A stretch of DNA of 64,000 bases, taken from the NCBI GenBank assembly GCA_029194665.1, contig JARFXO010000008.1, positions 62,001 to 126,000 on the forward strand. Reading direction: 5' to 3'. Origin of the DNA: Nitrospira sp. GTDB lineage: Bacteria > Nitrospirota > Nitrospiria > Nitrospirales > Nitrospiraceae. Positions 50,793 to 63,545 of this stretch are shown piece by piece. Made by a program: the position numbers and the translations under genes. How positions within the stretch are numbered: position 1 is the first letter of the stretch; every line of letters begins with the position of its first letter. Under the pieces are notes generated by a model, which was not told where the DNA came from, searched no databases, and saw only the letters and a list, made by a program, of their open reading frames with translations.

Positions 50793-51632
50793 ATGCCGGA
50801 GCTTCCAGAAGCTGAAGTCGTTGCGCGACAGATCCGTTCACGTCTCCTTGGGGCACAATTGCGTGATGTGTGGGTCGGACGGGCGGATATCGTTCGAGAA
50901 GGCTACAGCACCGTGGCTTGGTATCGAGGCGTCGGCCTGCAATCTGTCGAGCGATTCGGCAAGAGTATCGTTCTGGGATTTACGAAGGCTCAAGCCGGTC
51001 GCTATGTGGTGGCTGAACTCGGGATGACCGGACTGCTCTTGTTCCAGTCGGCTCGGACGAAACATCCTCAGCATACCCATGTCAGGTTATCGTTCGAAGG
51101 AGCCAGTGAGCCGGAACTACGCTACTGGAATCCTCGTCGGTTCGGACGTCTTTCCCTCCTGGACAAGCCGGGCCTTGAGCGATATCTCGTTCGTCGGTTC
51201 GGGGCGGACCCACTTCTCGTGTCCCAGCCTGAATTTGTGCGAGTTCTGACAGAGCGACGCGGTCGGCTGAAGTCGCTCCTGATGCATCAACAAGTCATCG
51301 CCGGTATCGGGAATATCTACGCGAATGAGATTCTCTTTAGAGCCGGCTTGCACCCACATGTTCAGGTCGGCAAACTATCGGTGGGCAGGATTGAAAAGCT
51401 CTACCGGATCATGCGTGAGGTCCTTCACGAGGCGATTGCCTGCGGAGGCTCGAGCGTCCGAGATTTTATTTCTCCCGATGGAACGGAGGGACAATACAAG
51501 CGGCGGCATCTGGTCTATGGGAAAGCGGGTCAGCCCTGTCCACAGCACTGTGGCGGGATCATTCAACGTTTTCAAGGGGAACGGAGCGCATATTTTTGTC
51601 CCCGATGCCAGTCTCTTCGCTCTACAAAGTAA
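50793..51632 (+). CDS. mutM: formamidopyrimidine-DNA glycosylase
   Basis: 279 residues. Removes 8-oxoguanine and formamidopyrimidines. Catalytic Pro2 and Glu3 in MPELPEAEVVARQ, the conserved Lys in GKSIVLGF, the helix-two-turn-helix IAGIGNIYANEILFRAGLHP and a C-terminal zinc finger. The zinc finger reads CPQHC (C-x3-C), one residue longer than the usual C-x2-C, then CPRC, a small departure. Confidence 0.95.
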   Translation: MPELPEAEVVARQIRSRLLGAQLRDVWVGRADIVREGYSTVAWYRGVGLQSVERFGKSIVLGFTKAQAGRYVVAELGMTGLLLFQSARTKHPQHTHVRLSFEGASEPELRYWNPRRFGRLSLLDKPGLERYLVRRFGADPLLVSQPEFVRVLTERRGRLKSLLMHQQVIAGIGNIYANEILFRAGLHPHVQVGKLSVGRIEKLYRIMREVLHEAIACGGSSVRDFISPDGTEGQYKRRHLVYGKAGQPCPQHCGGIIQRFQGERSAYFCPRCQSLRSTK

Positions 51633-51814
51633 CGGGCAGAGGCGAAAAAAGTACTTACATTTTCACGGCTTAGTAAGGGCTAGGTTTGAAAGTTTCACGC
51701 TAGGCCTTTTGATCCGCTTCACGGTAGTCCCTCTGGTGTCTTGAGTCATCCCGTTGATTTCCGCTACAATCCGGCTCCCCTATACGACTGAGTTGAATAC
51801 GAAGGAGAACGATC

Positions 51815-53011
51815 ATGGCAAAGGTCTTGGAAGGTCCCGGGATGGGATTGATGAAGAAGTGGGGAATTCACGTTCCACATTATGCGGTTGTCACCTCTGC
51901 GGACGAACTCTCCAAGCTTGGTCAAGTCAACGAGTGGATGAAACAGACTAAATTGGTTGCCAAAGCGCATGAAGCGCTGGGCTCTCGGTTTAAGCTCGGT
52001 CTGGTGAAGGTCGGCCTCGATCTGAATGGGGCGGTGGCGGCAACCAAAGAAATGATCGGTCGCCAGGTCGGGAGCATTACCATCTCGCAGGTCATTGTCT
52101 CTGAGATGGTTCCCCACAAAGAGGAATACTATTGCGCGGTGAAGTCCACTCGGGAAGGTGTCGAGATCCTTGTCGCCAATTGCGGCGGGATCGAAGTGGA
52201 GTCCAATTGGGAGCGAGTGAAGCGCTTGTGTCTCGATATCGGGCAAACTCCTTCCTCGGACCAGCTTGAAAAACTCGCGAAGGATGCAGGATTTACAGGC
52301 CCGGTCGCCAAGAAGATGGCCGACTTCGCCGGAAAGATGTTTGCCTGTTTCGACAGCGAAGATGCGCAGTATCTCGAAGTGAATCCTGTCGTCACGCGCG
52401 AGAGCGACGGTGAGTTGATTGCGCTCGATGCCGTGACGCTGCTGGACGGTGACGCCAAATTCCGCCATCCGGATTGGAATTTCCAGTTCGCCGCAGAGTT
52501 TGGGCGTGCCTACAGTCGAGATGAAGTGGAAGTCATGGGGGTCGACAGCAAAATCAAGGGGTCCGTCAAGTTCATCGAAATTCCAGGCGGCGATACGGCG
52601 ATGCTGCCGGCCGGCGGCGGCGCGAGCGTCTACTATTCCGATGCCGTCGTGGCGCGAGGCGGCAAGTTGGCGAATTATGCCGAGTATTCAGGTGATCCCC
52701 CCGATTGGGCCGTTGAGGTGCTGACGGAAAAGGTCTGCTCCTTGCCCGGCATCAAGAATATCATCGTCGGCGGGGCGATCGCCAATTTTACCGACGTGAA
52801 GAAGACCTTCGGCGGCATCATCAATGGATTTCGCAAGGCAAAGGGTGACGGCAAGTTAAAGGGGGTGAAAATTTGGGTGCGCCGTGGTGGGCCTCGTGAA
52901 AAAGAAGGCCTTGACGCGATGCGCGCGCTGAAGGACGAGGGCTTCGACATTCACGTCTTCGACCGCAACACCCCGCTGACGGACATCGTCGACAAAGCGC
53001 TTCAGAAATAG
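51815..53011 (+). CDS. aclB: ATP-citrate lyase, small (ATP-grasp) subunit
   Basis: 398 residues, the length of AclB in green sulfur bacteria. ATP-citrate lyase cleaves citrate to acetyl-CoA and oxaloacetate, the key step of the rTCA cycle. N-terminal ATP-grasp fold (KLVAKAHEALGSRFKLGLVK, YYCAVKSTREGVEIL, AQYLEVNPVVTRESDGELIA) followed by an succinyl-CoA-synthetase-like domain (IPGGDTAMLPAGGGASVYYS, RRGGPREKEGLDAMRAL). GAAGGAG precedes the ATG. First gene of the rTCA run. Confidence 0.95.
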   Translation: MAKVLEGPGMGLMKKWGIHVPHYAVVTSADELSKLGQVNEWMKQTKLVAKAHEALGSRFKLGLVKVGLDLNGAVAATKEMIGRQVGSITISQVIVSEMVPHKEEYYCAVKSTREGVEILVANCGGIEVESNWERVKRLCLDIGQTPSSDQLEKLAKDAGFTGPVAKKMADFAGKMFACFDSEDAQYLEVNPVVTRESDGELIALDAVTLLDGDAKFRHPDWNFQFAAEFGRAYSRDEVEVMGVDSKIKGSVKFIEIPGGDTAMLPAGGGASVYYSDAVVARGGKLANYAEYSGDPPDWAVEVLTEKVCSLPGIKNIIVGGAIANFTDVKKTFGGIINGFRKAKGDGKLKGVKIWVRRGGPREKEGLDAMRALKDEGFDIHVFDRNTPLTDIVDKALQK

Positions 53012-53021
53012 CAACGAGGAC

Positions 53022-53070
53022 TCAGGACTGAGTTAGAGAGGATCACCTGGCCCTCAGCACTCAGTCCTGA
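53022..53070. repeat. inverted repeat in the aclB-aclA spacer
   Basis: TCAGGACTGAGT (53022-53033) and ACTCAGTCCTGA (53059-53070) pair perfectly over 12 bp with a 25-nt loop. Built of GGACTGA-like units; the same motif recurs at 59520-59570. Confidence 0.8.
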
Positions 53071-53088
53071 TGCAAAGAGGAGATCGCG

Positions 53089-54909
53089 ATGAGTATTCTG
53101 GCAAATAAGGACACCCGCGTGGTGATTCAGGGGGGTGCTGCAGGTGTCAACGCGGCCCGCCGCATGGCGGAGTTCTGTTACCTGATCAAGCGCCCGCTCA
53201 ATGTTGAAGCGTTCGTCTATCCGCCAGACGCCGGCAAGACCAACGAGATTCCCTACGGCAGTGGTTTGATCGCGATTCCAATCTACAAGACCGTTGCGGA
53301 AGCGACGAAGAACCATCCGACGATCAACACGAGCCTTGTCTACATCGGCGCGGACCGTGCGATGAGGGGAGGGATGGAAGCGCTGGATGATTCACATATT
53401 AAGGTGGTCTCGATGATCACCGAGGGTGTGCCGGAGAAGGATGCGAAACTGCTCGGCGCCCATGCCCGGAAGTTGGGCAAGGTCTTCAACGGTCCGTCAT
53501 CCATCGGCATTATCTCCGCCGGCGCTTGCCGGTTGGGCGTAATCGGCGGAGCGTTCGACAACCTCGTGCTCTCAAAGCTCTATCGGGAAGGTTCTTTCGG
53601 AGTCATCACCAAGTCGGGCGGGCTTTCCAACGAAATCATTTGGATCTGCTCGCAGTTCGCCGACGGCATCACGACGGCGATCGGCATCGGCGGCGATGCC
53701 TATCCAGGCACCGACTACGTCAGTTACCTCGAAATGTTCGAGCATGATCCGCAGACGAAGGCGGTGGTCATCGTCGGTGAAATGGGCGGCGATCTCGAAG
53801 AGCGGGCGGCCGAGTGGTACGGTGCGAAGAAGCGCCGGATCAAGCTGATCGGCGTCGTCTCCGGGTTCTGTCAGGAAAGTCTGCCCAAGGGAATGAAGTT
53901 CGGCCATGCCGGCGCCAAGGAAGGGATGAAGGGAGAAGGCTCGGCCCGATCGAAGTCGGAGGCCCTCAAGCAATCCGGCGCGTTGGTGCCTGAGACGTTC
54001 GGTGCGCTTGGTCCCGCGATCAAGGACACGTATCAGGGATTCTTGAAGTCCGGTCTGGTCAAGGAGGTCATTGAGCCGGTCAGTCTTCCAAGGCTCCCCA
54101 AGACCGTCGAAGAAGCGATGAAGGCGGACGAAGTCGTGGTGGCGCCGCTCATCCGCACCACGATCAGCGACGACCGGGGGGACGAACCTTGCTACGACGG
54201 CTATCCTGCCTCCGAGCTAATCAATAAAGGGTATGAAATTCCTCATGTGATCGGTTTGCTCTGGGACAAGCGGCTGATCTCAAAGCAAGAGGCTGAAATC
54301 ATCAAGCGAATTATGATGTTGTCCGCCGACCACGGCCCCTGTGTGAGCGGTGCTTATGCGACGATTCTCGCGGCCTGCGCCGGCATCGGGCTGTCGCAAG
54401 CGGTGGCAGCCGGCTTGATCATGATTGGGCCTCGCTTCGGCGGGGCCGTGACGGATGCCGGCCGCTGGTTCAAGTATGCGGTCGATAACAAGATGAAGGT
54501 CGACGAGTTTCTGGCTTACATGAAAAAGCACGTCGGGCCTGTGCCTGGTATCGGCCACCGAGTGAAGAGTTTGCGCAACCCTGATAAACGCGTGAAGGAA
54601 CTCGTGGGTTACGTGAAGAGCTTGCATATCAAAACGCCCTGTCTCGATTTCGCCTTAGAGGTAGAGCAGGTGACGGCGGTGAAGAAGGATAATTTGATTC
54701 TGAACGTGGACGGCACGATGGCGGCTGTGTTGGTCGATATGGGCTTCCCGGTCGATAGTTTGAACGGATTCTTCATCCTGTCGCGTACGATCGGATTGAT
54801 CGGTCACTGGGTCGATCAGAAGCGACAGGACAGTCGTTTGATTCGGCTGTTCGATTACCTGGTGAACTATGCGGCGCCCAAACGAAGAGAAGTGCCGCCT
54901 CTCAAGTAA
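53089..54909 (+). CDS. aclA: ATP-citrate lyase, large subunit
   Basis: 606 residues, the expected size. Succinyl-CoA-synthetase-alpha-like part with the phosphorylated His in FGHAGAKEGMKGEGSARSK (about residue 270), then a citrate-synthase-like C-terminal domain (LSADHGPCVSGAYATILAA, GPRFGGAVTDAGRWF, VPGIGHRVKSLRNPD). The gene follows aclB after a spacer holding an inverted repeat. AGAGGAGAT precedes the ATG. Confidence 0.95.
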   Translation: MSILANKDTRVVIQGGAAGVNAARRMAEFCYLIKRPLNVEAFVYPPDAGKTNEIPYGSGLIAIPIYKTVAEATKNHPTINTSLVYIGADRAMRGGMEALDDSHIKVVSMITEGVPEKDAKLLGAHARKLGKVFNGPSSIGIISAGACRLGVIGGAFDNLVLSKLYREGSFGVITKSGGLSNEIIWICSQFADGITTAIGIGGDAYPGTDYVSYLEMFEHDPQTKAVVIVGEMGGDLEERAAEWYGAKKRRIKLIGVVSGFCQESLPKGMKFGHAGAKEGMKGEGSARSKSEALKQSGALVPETFGALGPAIKDTYQGFLKSGLVKEVIEPVSLPRLPKTVEEAMKADEVVVAPLIRTTISDDRGDEPCYDGYPASELINKGYEIPHVIGLLWDKRLISKQEAEIIKRIMMLSADHGPCVSGAYATILAACAGIGLSQAVAAGLIMIGPRFGGAVTDAGRWFKYAVDNKMKVDEFLAYMKKHVGPVPGIGHRVKSLRNPDKRVKELVGYVKSLHIKTPCLDFALEVEQVTAVKKDNLILNVDGTMAAVLVDMGFPVDSLNGFFILSRTIGLIGHWVDQKRQDSRLIRLFDYLVNYAAPKRREVPPLK

Positions 54910-54969
54910 GTGCTGAGTAACGAGTGCTGAGTCCCTGAGTTGCGAGTCCAGTCTCAGCGCCCAGCACTC
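54910..54969. repeat. repeat-rich aclA-acn spacer
   Basis: GTGCTGAGT appears at 54910-54918 and GTGCTGAGT again at 54924ff; GAGTGCTG (54922-54929) pairs with CAGCACTC (54962-54969). The same GxxCTGA unit family as in the other acl-suc spacers. Confidence 0.65.
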
Positions 54970-54991
54970 AGAACATTGAAGGAGTGAAGCC

Positions 54992-59489
<4,498 letters not shown>

Positions 59490-59519
59490 CAGGACCGAGT
59501 CGCGAGGACTGAGTAGCTA

Positions 59520-59570
59520 GGACTGAGGACTGAGTTATTGATTGAGGACGAGCATCAGTCCTCAGTCCTG
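59520..59570. repeat. 15-bp inverted repeat in the idh-frdB spacer
   Basis: AGGACTGAGGACTGA (59520-59534) pairs perfectly with TCAGTCCTCAGTCCT (59556-59570) around a 21-nt loop. Each arm holds two GGACTGA units. A further AGGACTGAG lies at 59506ff. Confidence 0.85.
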
Positions 59571-59605
59571 AATCACGACGCTATCACGGTTGAAAACTAA
59601 GAACT

Positions 59606-60319
59606 ATGACAACGGACGATACCCAAAACGTGATCGATCAACCCGAGGTGATGAAGCCTCGGATGGTCACGATCGAGATCGCCGGCAAGAAGGTAGACGT
59701 GCCGGAAGGGATCACGGTTGTAAAGGCCATGTGGTACGCGGGCATCGACGTGGTTCGGGGGATCGGCTGCCTCGGCGGGTTTTGTGGCGCCTGCGCGACC
59801 TACTACCGGACGAAGGACGATCCGAAAGTAAGGACTTGCCTGGCTTGCCAAACGGCGGTGCAAGATGGGATGTGCTTCACGATGATGCCGCCGTTCCCCG
59901 CGCGTAAGGCTATCTACGAGATCCAGAAACTCCAAGATCCGAAGCAAGACCTGTTCAACTTCTATCCGGAAGCGCCGCTCTGTCGAAATTGCAATGCCTG
60001 TACCGAAGCCTGTCCCCAGAGGATCGACGTGCGCGAGGGAGTGTGGAAGGCTGTGTTCGGCGACTTCAAGAGTGTCTCCGAAATGTTCATGGACTGCGTC
60101 ATGTGCGGCATGTGCACACCGGTCTGCATCGCCGATATCGCGCCGAATCTTGTCGCGCTCTATGTCAGCCGGGCTCAGGGCGCACACTTTGCCGAAAAGC
60201 CGATCGGACTGGATACCCGCATCAAAGAAATTCAAGAGGGTCGGTACAACGACGAGTGGCACAACGTACTGAAGATGAACGACAAGGAACTTGCCGAGCA
60301 TTGTGCGACTGTTAAGTGA
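59606..60319 (+). CDS. frdB: fumarate reductase/succinate dehydrogenase-type iron-sulfur subunit
   Basis: 237 residues. A 2Fe-2S set (CLGGFCGACATYY with a later CLAC) in the N-terminal ferredoxin domain, then CRNCNACTEACP and CVMCGMCTPVC for further clusters. Such subunits pass electrons to the flavoprotein. The ~15-residue leader is polar. It precedes the flavoprotein gene; no cytochrome b or membrane-anchor gene is present. Direction in this organism is probably fumarate reduction, by inference from the rTCA context. Confidence 0.85.
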   Translation: MTTDDTQNVIDQPEVMKPRMVTIEIAGKKVDVPEGITVVKAMWYAGIDVVRGIGCLGGFCGACATYYRTKDDPKVRTCLACQTAVQDGMCFTMMPPFPARKAIYEIQKLQDPKQDLFNFYPEAPLCRNCNACTEACPQRIDVREGVWKAVFGDFKSVSEMFMDCVMCGMCTPVCIADIAPNLVALYVSRAQGAHFAEKPIGLDTRIKEIQEGRYNDEWHNVLKMNDKELAEHCATVK

Positions 60320-60333
60320 AAAATTTGGAACGT

Positions 60334-60389
60334 GTGAAAGTCTTAAAGTCATGGTTCAGCAGCAATCGTGAACCTTTGAACTTTCCCAC
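60334..60389. repeat. inverted repeats in the frdB-frdA spacer
   Basis: GTGTGAAAGT (60332-60341) pairs with ACTTTCCCAC (60380-60389) except at one position, and inside GGTTCA (60353-60358) pairs with TGAACC (60369-60374). The same architecture as in the neighbouring spacers, but a different unit. Confidence 0.7.
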
Positions 60390-60405
60390 TTGCTACGGTT
60401 GAATC

Positions 60406-61989
60406 ATGGACATCCACGCACTTCAGCAAATCGTCCACAAGACTCGGGATGCCAGGCGTAAGCAGACCATTCCGAAATTCTCGCCCGCCGACCGCGATCA
60501 ACTGATTCACAAGTACCATCCTGATTTCCGGGCCAGCGCCTACCGGCCCATTCGGTTCGGTCCGAACGAGGGCGAGAAGACCGTGGTTGAATTGGCCACC
60601 CTGCTCGAAGGTGACAGCCCCATTCACGACGATCTCGACCTGACGCCGCACCATCAGACCGATGTCCTGATCATCGGCGGCGGCGGAGCCGGCTGCGCGG
60701 CGGCCCTGCACGCCCACGGAGCCGGCGCCAAGACGATTCTCGCGACCAAGCTTCGGTTGGGCGATTCAAACAGCGTGATGGCCCAGGGAGGGATGCAGGT
60801 GTCCGTGGCACCGGAGGACTCTCCGGTCACCCATTTTCTCGACACGCTCAAGGGTGGGCATATGGAGAACGACCATGCCCTGCTCAAGGTCATGGTCGAG
60901 GAAGGGCCGTCGATTGCGAAGTGGCTCTTGGAATTGGGTGTCTTGTTCGATCGGCAGGCCGACGGCAATCTCCATGTAAAAAAGGGCGGCGGCAGCTCCA
61001 AACCGCGACTCGTGACCTGCTCGGACTACACCGGGCTGGAGATCATGCGGGTGCTCAAGGATGAGGTCCTCAACCAGAAGATTCAGCTGCTGGAATTCGC
61101 CGCGGCGATTGAACTGCTCAGCGACGACAGCGGCGCCTGCACCGGGGCGATCTTCAAAGATCTCGACAATCAGCGTCATGTCGTGGTCGCGGCCAAGTCG
61201 GTTATTCTGGCGACCGGTGGAATCGGCCGGCTTCACATTCAGGGATTCCCCACGAGCAACCACTACGGCGCGACCGGCGATGGGCTCTGTTTGTCCTACC
61301 GCATGGGAGCGAAGCTGGCGCACATCGACACGTTTCAATACCATCCGTCGGGAGCGGTCTATCCGGAGCAATTGATCGGCGCGTTGGTCACAGAGGGCAT
61401 CAGATCCGAAGGCGGCCAGCTGGTCAATGCCAAGGGCGATCGGTTTGTGAACGAGCTGGATACCCGCGATGTGGTGTCGTCCTCGATCATCCGAGAGTGC
61501 GAGGAAGGCCGAGGCATCCGCACGATGTCGGGCCGCGTCGGCGTCTGGTTGGATACGCCGATCTTGGATGCCGAACACGGAGCGGGCACAGTGGAGAAAC
61601 ATTTCCCGGCGATGGTGCTGCAATTCGAGAGGTTCGGCATCGACATCAGCAAGGATCCGGTGTTGATCTATCCGACCCTGCACTACCAAAACGGCGGGGT
61701 GAAGATCGATACGAACTCGGAAACGAACGTGAAGAACCTCTTCGTGGCCGGCGAGGCGTCCGGAGGACTGCATGGACGCAATCGATTGATGGGCAATTCG
61801 CTCCTCGACCTGATGGTCTATGGCAAGCGGTCCGGTTTGACGGCGGCAGGACGAGCCGGATCGATGAAGCAGGGCAAGCTCACATTGAAGCATCTGGAGC
61901 GGTTCCGCGCCGAGGCGAAGCAGCACGGGAATGTGAGCGGCGTGATCTCACCGATGATCCTGCCGGCGTACACCAGGAAAGTGGGTTAG
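60406..61989 (+). CDS. frdA: fumarate reductase/succinate dehydrogenase-type flavoprotein subunit
   Basis: 527 residues. FAD-binding Rossmann motif VLIIGGGGAGCAAALHAHGA (about residues 86-105), NSVMAQGGMQVS, HIDTFQYHPSGAVYPEQLIG, EGIRSEGGQLVNAKGDRFVN, and GEASGGLHGRNRLMGNSLLD near the C-terminus. The ~80-residue N-terminal extension (QQIVHKTRDARRKQTIPKF) is not part of standard SdhA. Probably a soluble enzyme with FrdB, since no anchor is encoded here. Confidence 0.88.
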   Translation: MDIHALQQIVHKTRDARRKQTIPKFSPADRDQLIHKYHPDFRASAYRPIRFGPNEGEKTVVELATLLEGDSPIHDDLDLTPHHQTDVLIIGGGGAGCAAALHAHGAGAKTILATKLRLGDSNSVMAQGGMQVSVAPEDSPVTHFLDTLKGGHMENDHALLKVMVEEGPSIAKWLLELGVLFDRQADGNLHVKKGGGSSKPRLVTCSDYTGLEIMRVLKDEVLNQKIQLLEFAAAIELLSDDSGACTGAIFKDLDNQRHVVVAAKSVILATGGIGRLHIQGFPTSNHYGATGDGLCLSYRMGAKLAHIDTFQYHPSGAVYPEQLIGALVTEGIRSEGGQLVNAKGDRFVNELDTRDVVSSSIIRECEEGRGIRTMSGRVGVWLDTPILDAEHGAGTVEKHFPAMVLQFERFGIDISKDPVLIYPTLHYQNGGVKIDTNSETNVKNLFVAGEASGGLHGRNRLMGNSLLDLMVYGKRSGLTAAGRAGSMKQGKLTLKHLERFRAEAKQHGNVSGVISPMILPAYTRKVG

Positions 61990-62002
61990 AACTGCAACGG
62001 GG

Positions 62003-62140
62003 CATTTCTTGTGCTCGCGCAACGCGGCACACGAAATGGAATTTTATCCCGTCGCCAAGATTATTTGGAGGGGGCTCCGGGTCGAACAAGTTCTGTTTGG
62101 CGGTGCTCGCAATGGGTGAAGGGCGCCTCTCGACGCCCTT
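62003..62140 (+). promoter_or_regulatory. structured 5' region of sucC
   Basis: In the 221-bp frdA-sucC spacer. CATTTCTTGTGC (62003-62014) pairs with GCACACGAAATG (62027-62038) apart from one mismatch, with an inner GCG/CGC. AAGGGCG (62119-62125) pairs with CGCCCTT (62134-62140). No known riboswitch was recognised. Confidence 0.45.
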
Positions 62141-62210
62141 AGGGTGGGTGGGTGAGAAGGGGCGCAGTAAGAAACGTCCCCGTCGCAGTCCTTTTTGAAT
62201 GAGGTAGAGA

Positions 62211-63389
62211 ATGAACGTTCATGAATTTCAAGCCAAGTCTCTCTTCGCGCAATTCGGCGTGCCGGTGCCTCGCGGGAAGGAGATCACCTCCCCGGATGCT
62301 GCGACGGCTTGGGCCAACGAGCTGAATACACCGGTCTTCGTCGTCAAGGCTCAGATCCATGCCGGAGGACGGGGCAAGGCCGGCGGCGTCAAGATCACCA
62401 AAGATAAGACTGCTGTGGCCGGGTTGGCCAAGGAGTTGATCGGCAAGACGCTGGTAACGCACCAGACCGGTCCGAAGGGGCGCCAGGTCAATCGCCTCCT
62501 GATGGAGGAAGGGGCGAACATCGCCAAGGAACTGTATCTCTCAATCTTGGTCGATCGCGACACAGGTTGGCCGACCTTCATCGCCAGCACCGAAGGCGGC
62601 ATGGAAATCGAGGAGGTGGCTGCCCATACTCCGGAAAAGATCGTCAAGGAGGCGATTGATCCGGCGGTGGGATTCCAGGGACACAACGGCCGCAACGTCG
62701 CCTTTGCCCTCGGACTCCAATCCATCGAGCCCACGGTGATGAATCCTTTCGTTAAGCTGCTCGAAAATCTCTATCGTCTGTTCATGGAGAAGCACGCGGC
62801 GCTGGTCGAGATCAATCCGCTGATCATCACGAAGGAAAAAACCCTGGTGGCCCTGGACGGCAAAGTCTCGTTCGACGACAACGGCCTTTTTAAGCACGAA
62901 GACGTGCAAAAGATGCGCGATCTGAATGAAGAAGAGCCGCTCGAAATCGAAGCCACGGCGAACAACCTGAACTATGTCAAGCTCGACGGCAACATCGGTT
63001 GCATGGTGAACGGTGCAGGCCTTGCCATGGCGACGATGGACGTGATCAAGCTGGCCGGAAGCGAGCCGGCCAACTTCCTGGACGTGGGCGGCGGCGCGAC
63101 GAAAGAAACGGTGGCCGCCGGTTTTCGCATTCTTCTGAAAGACCCGAACGTCAAGGGTATTTTCATCAATATCTTCGGCGGCATCGTTCGGTGCGAGCGG
63201 ATCGCGCATGGAGTGATCGAAGCGGCCAAGGAAGTGAAGATCTCGGTGCCGTTGGTTGTGCGTCTGCAAGGGACGAACGCAGAGGAAGGCCGCAAGCTGC
63301 TGGCCGAGTCGGGCTTGAAGCTCGAAGTGGCGAACGATCTGTGGGAGGCGGCACAGAAGATTGTGAGACTGACCGGGAAAGCAGCGTGA
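62211..63389 (+). CDS. sucC: succinyl-CoA synthetase beta subunit
   Basis: 392 residues. With SucD makes succinyl-CoA from succinate in the rTCA direction. ATP-grasp marks: MNVHEFQAKSLFAQFGVPVP, VVKAQIHAGGRGKAGGVK, LVEINPLIITKEKTLVALDG and INIFGGIVRCERIAHGVIEA. GAGGTAGAGA precedes the ATG. Followed by a 156-bp structured spacer. Confidence 0.97.
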   Translation: MNVHEFQAKSLFAQFGVPVPRGKEITSPDAATAWANELNTPVFVVKAQIHAGGRGKAGGVKITKDKTAVAGLAKELIGKTLVTHQTGPKGRQVNRLLMEEGANIAKELYLSILVDRDTGWPTFIASTEGGMEIEEVAAHTPEKIVKEAIDPAVGFQGHNGRNVAFALGLQSIEPTVMNPFVKLLENLYRLFMEKHAALVEINPLIITKEKTLVALDGKVSFDDNGLFKHEDVQKMRDLNEEEPLEIEATANNLNYVKLDGNIGCMVNGAGLAMATMDVIKLAGSEPANFLDVGGGATKETVAAGFRILLKDPNVKGIFINIFGGIVRCERIAHGVIEAAKEVKISVPLVVRLQGTNAEEGRKLLAESGLKLEVANDLWEAAQKIVRLTGKAA

Positions 63390-63517
63390 GAGAAGGTGCG
63401 CCTGGTCGAGTCTCAGTGCTCGTCCACCGCGCACAGGAGAGTCGATTCATATTATGAGACATCGGTCGGTGCTCGGTGGATGTGCCCAGTATGAGCCCCG
63501 ACTCGTCACACCTTCTC
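63390..63517. repeat. long imperfect inverted repeat in the sucC-sucD spacer
   Basis: GAGAAGGTG (63390-63398) pairs with CACCTTCTC (63509-63517); inside, CGAGTC (63407-63412) pairs with GACTCG (63500-63505), and TCCACCG (63423-63429) with CGGTGGA (63474-63480). Nearly the whole spacer can fold into one long stem. Confidence 0.7.
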
Positions 63518-63545
63518 AAAAGGAAGAACAGGAAAAGAGGGAATC

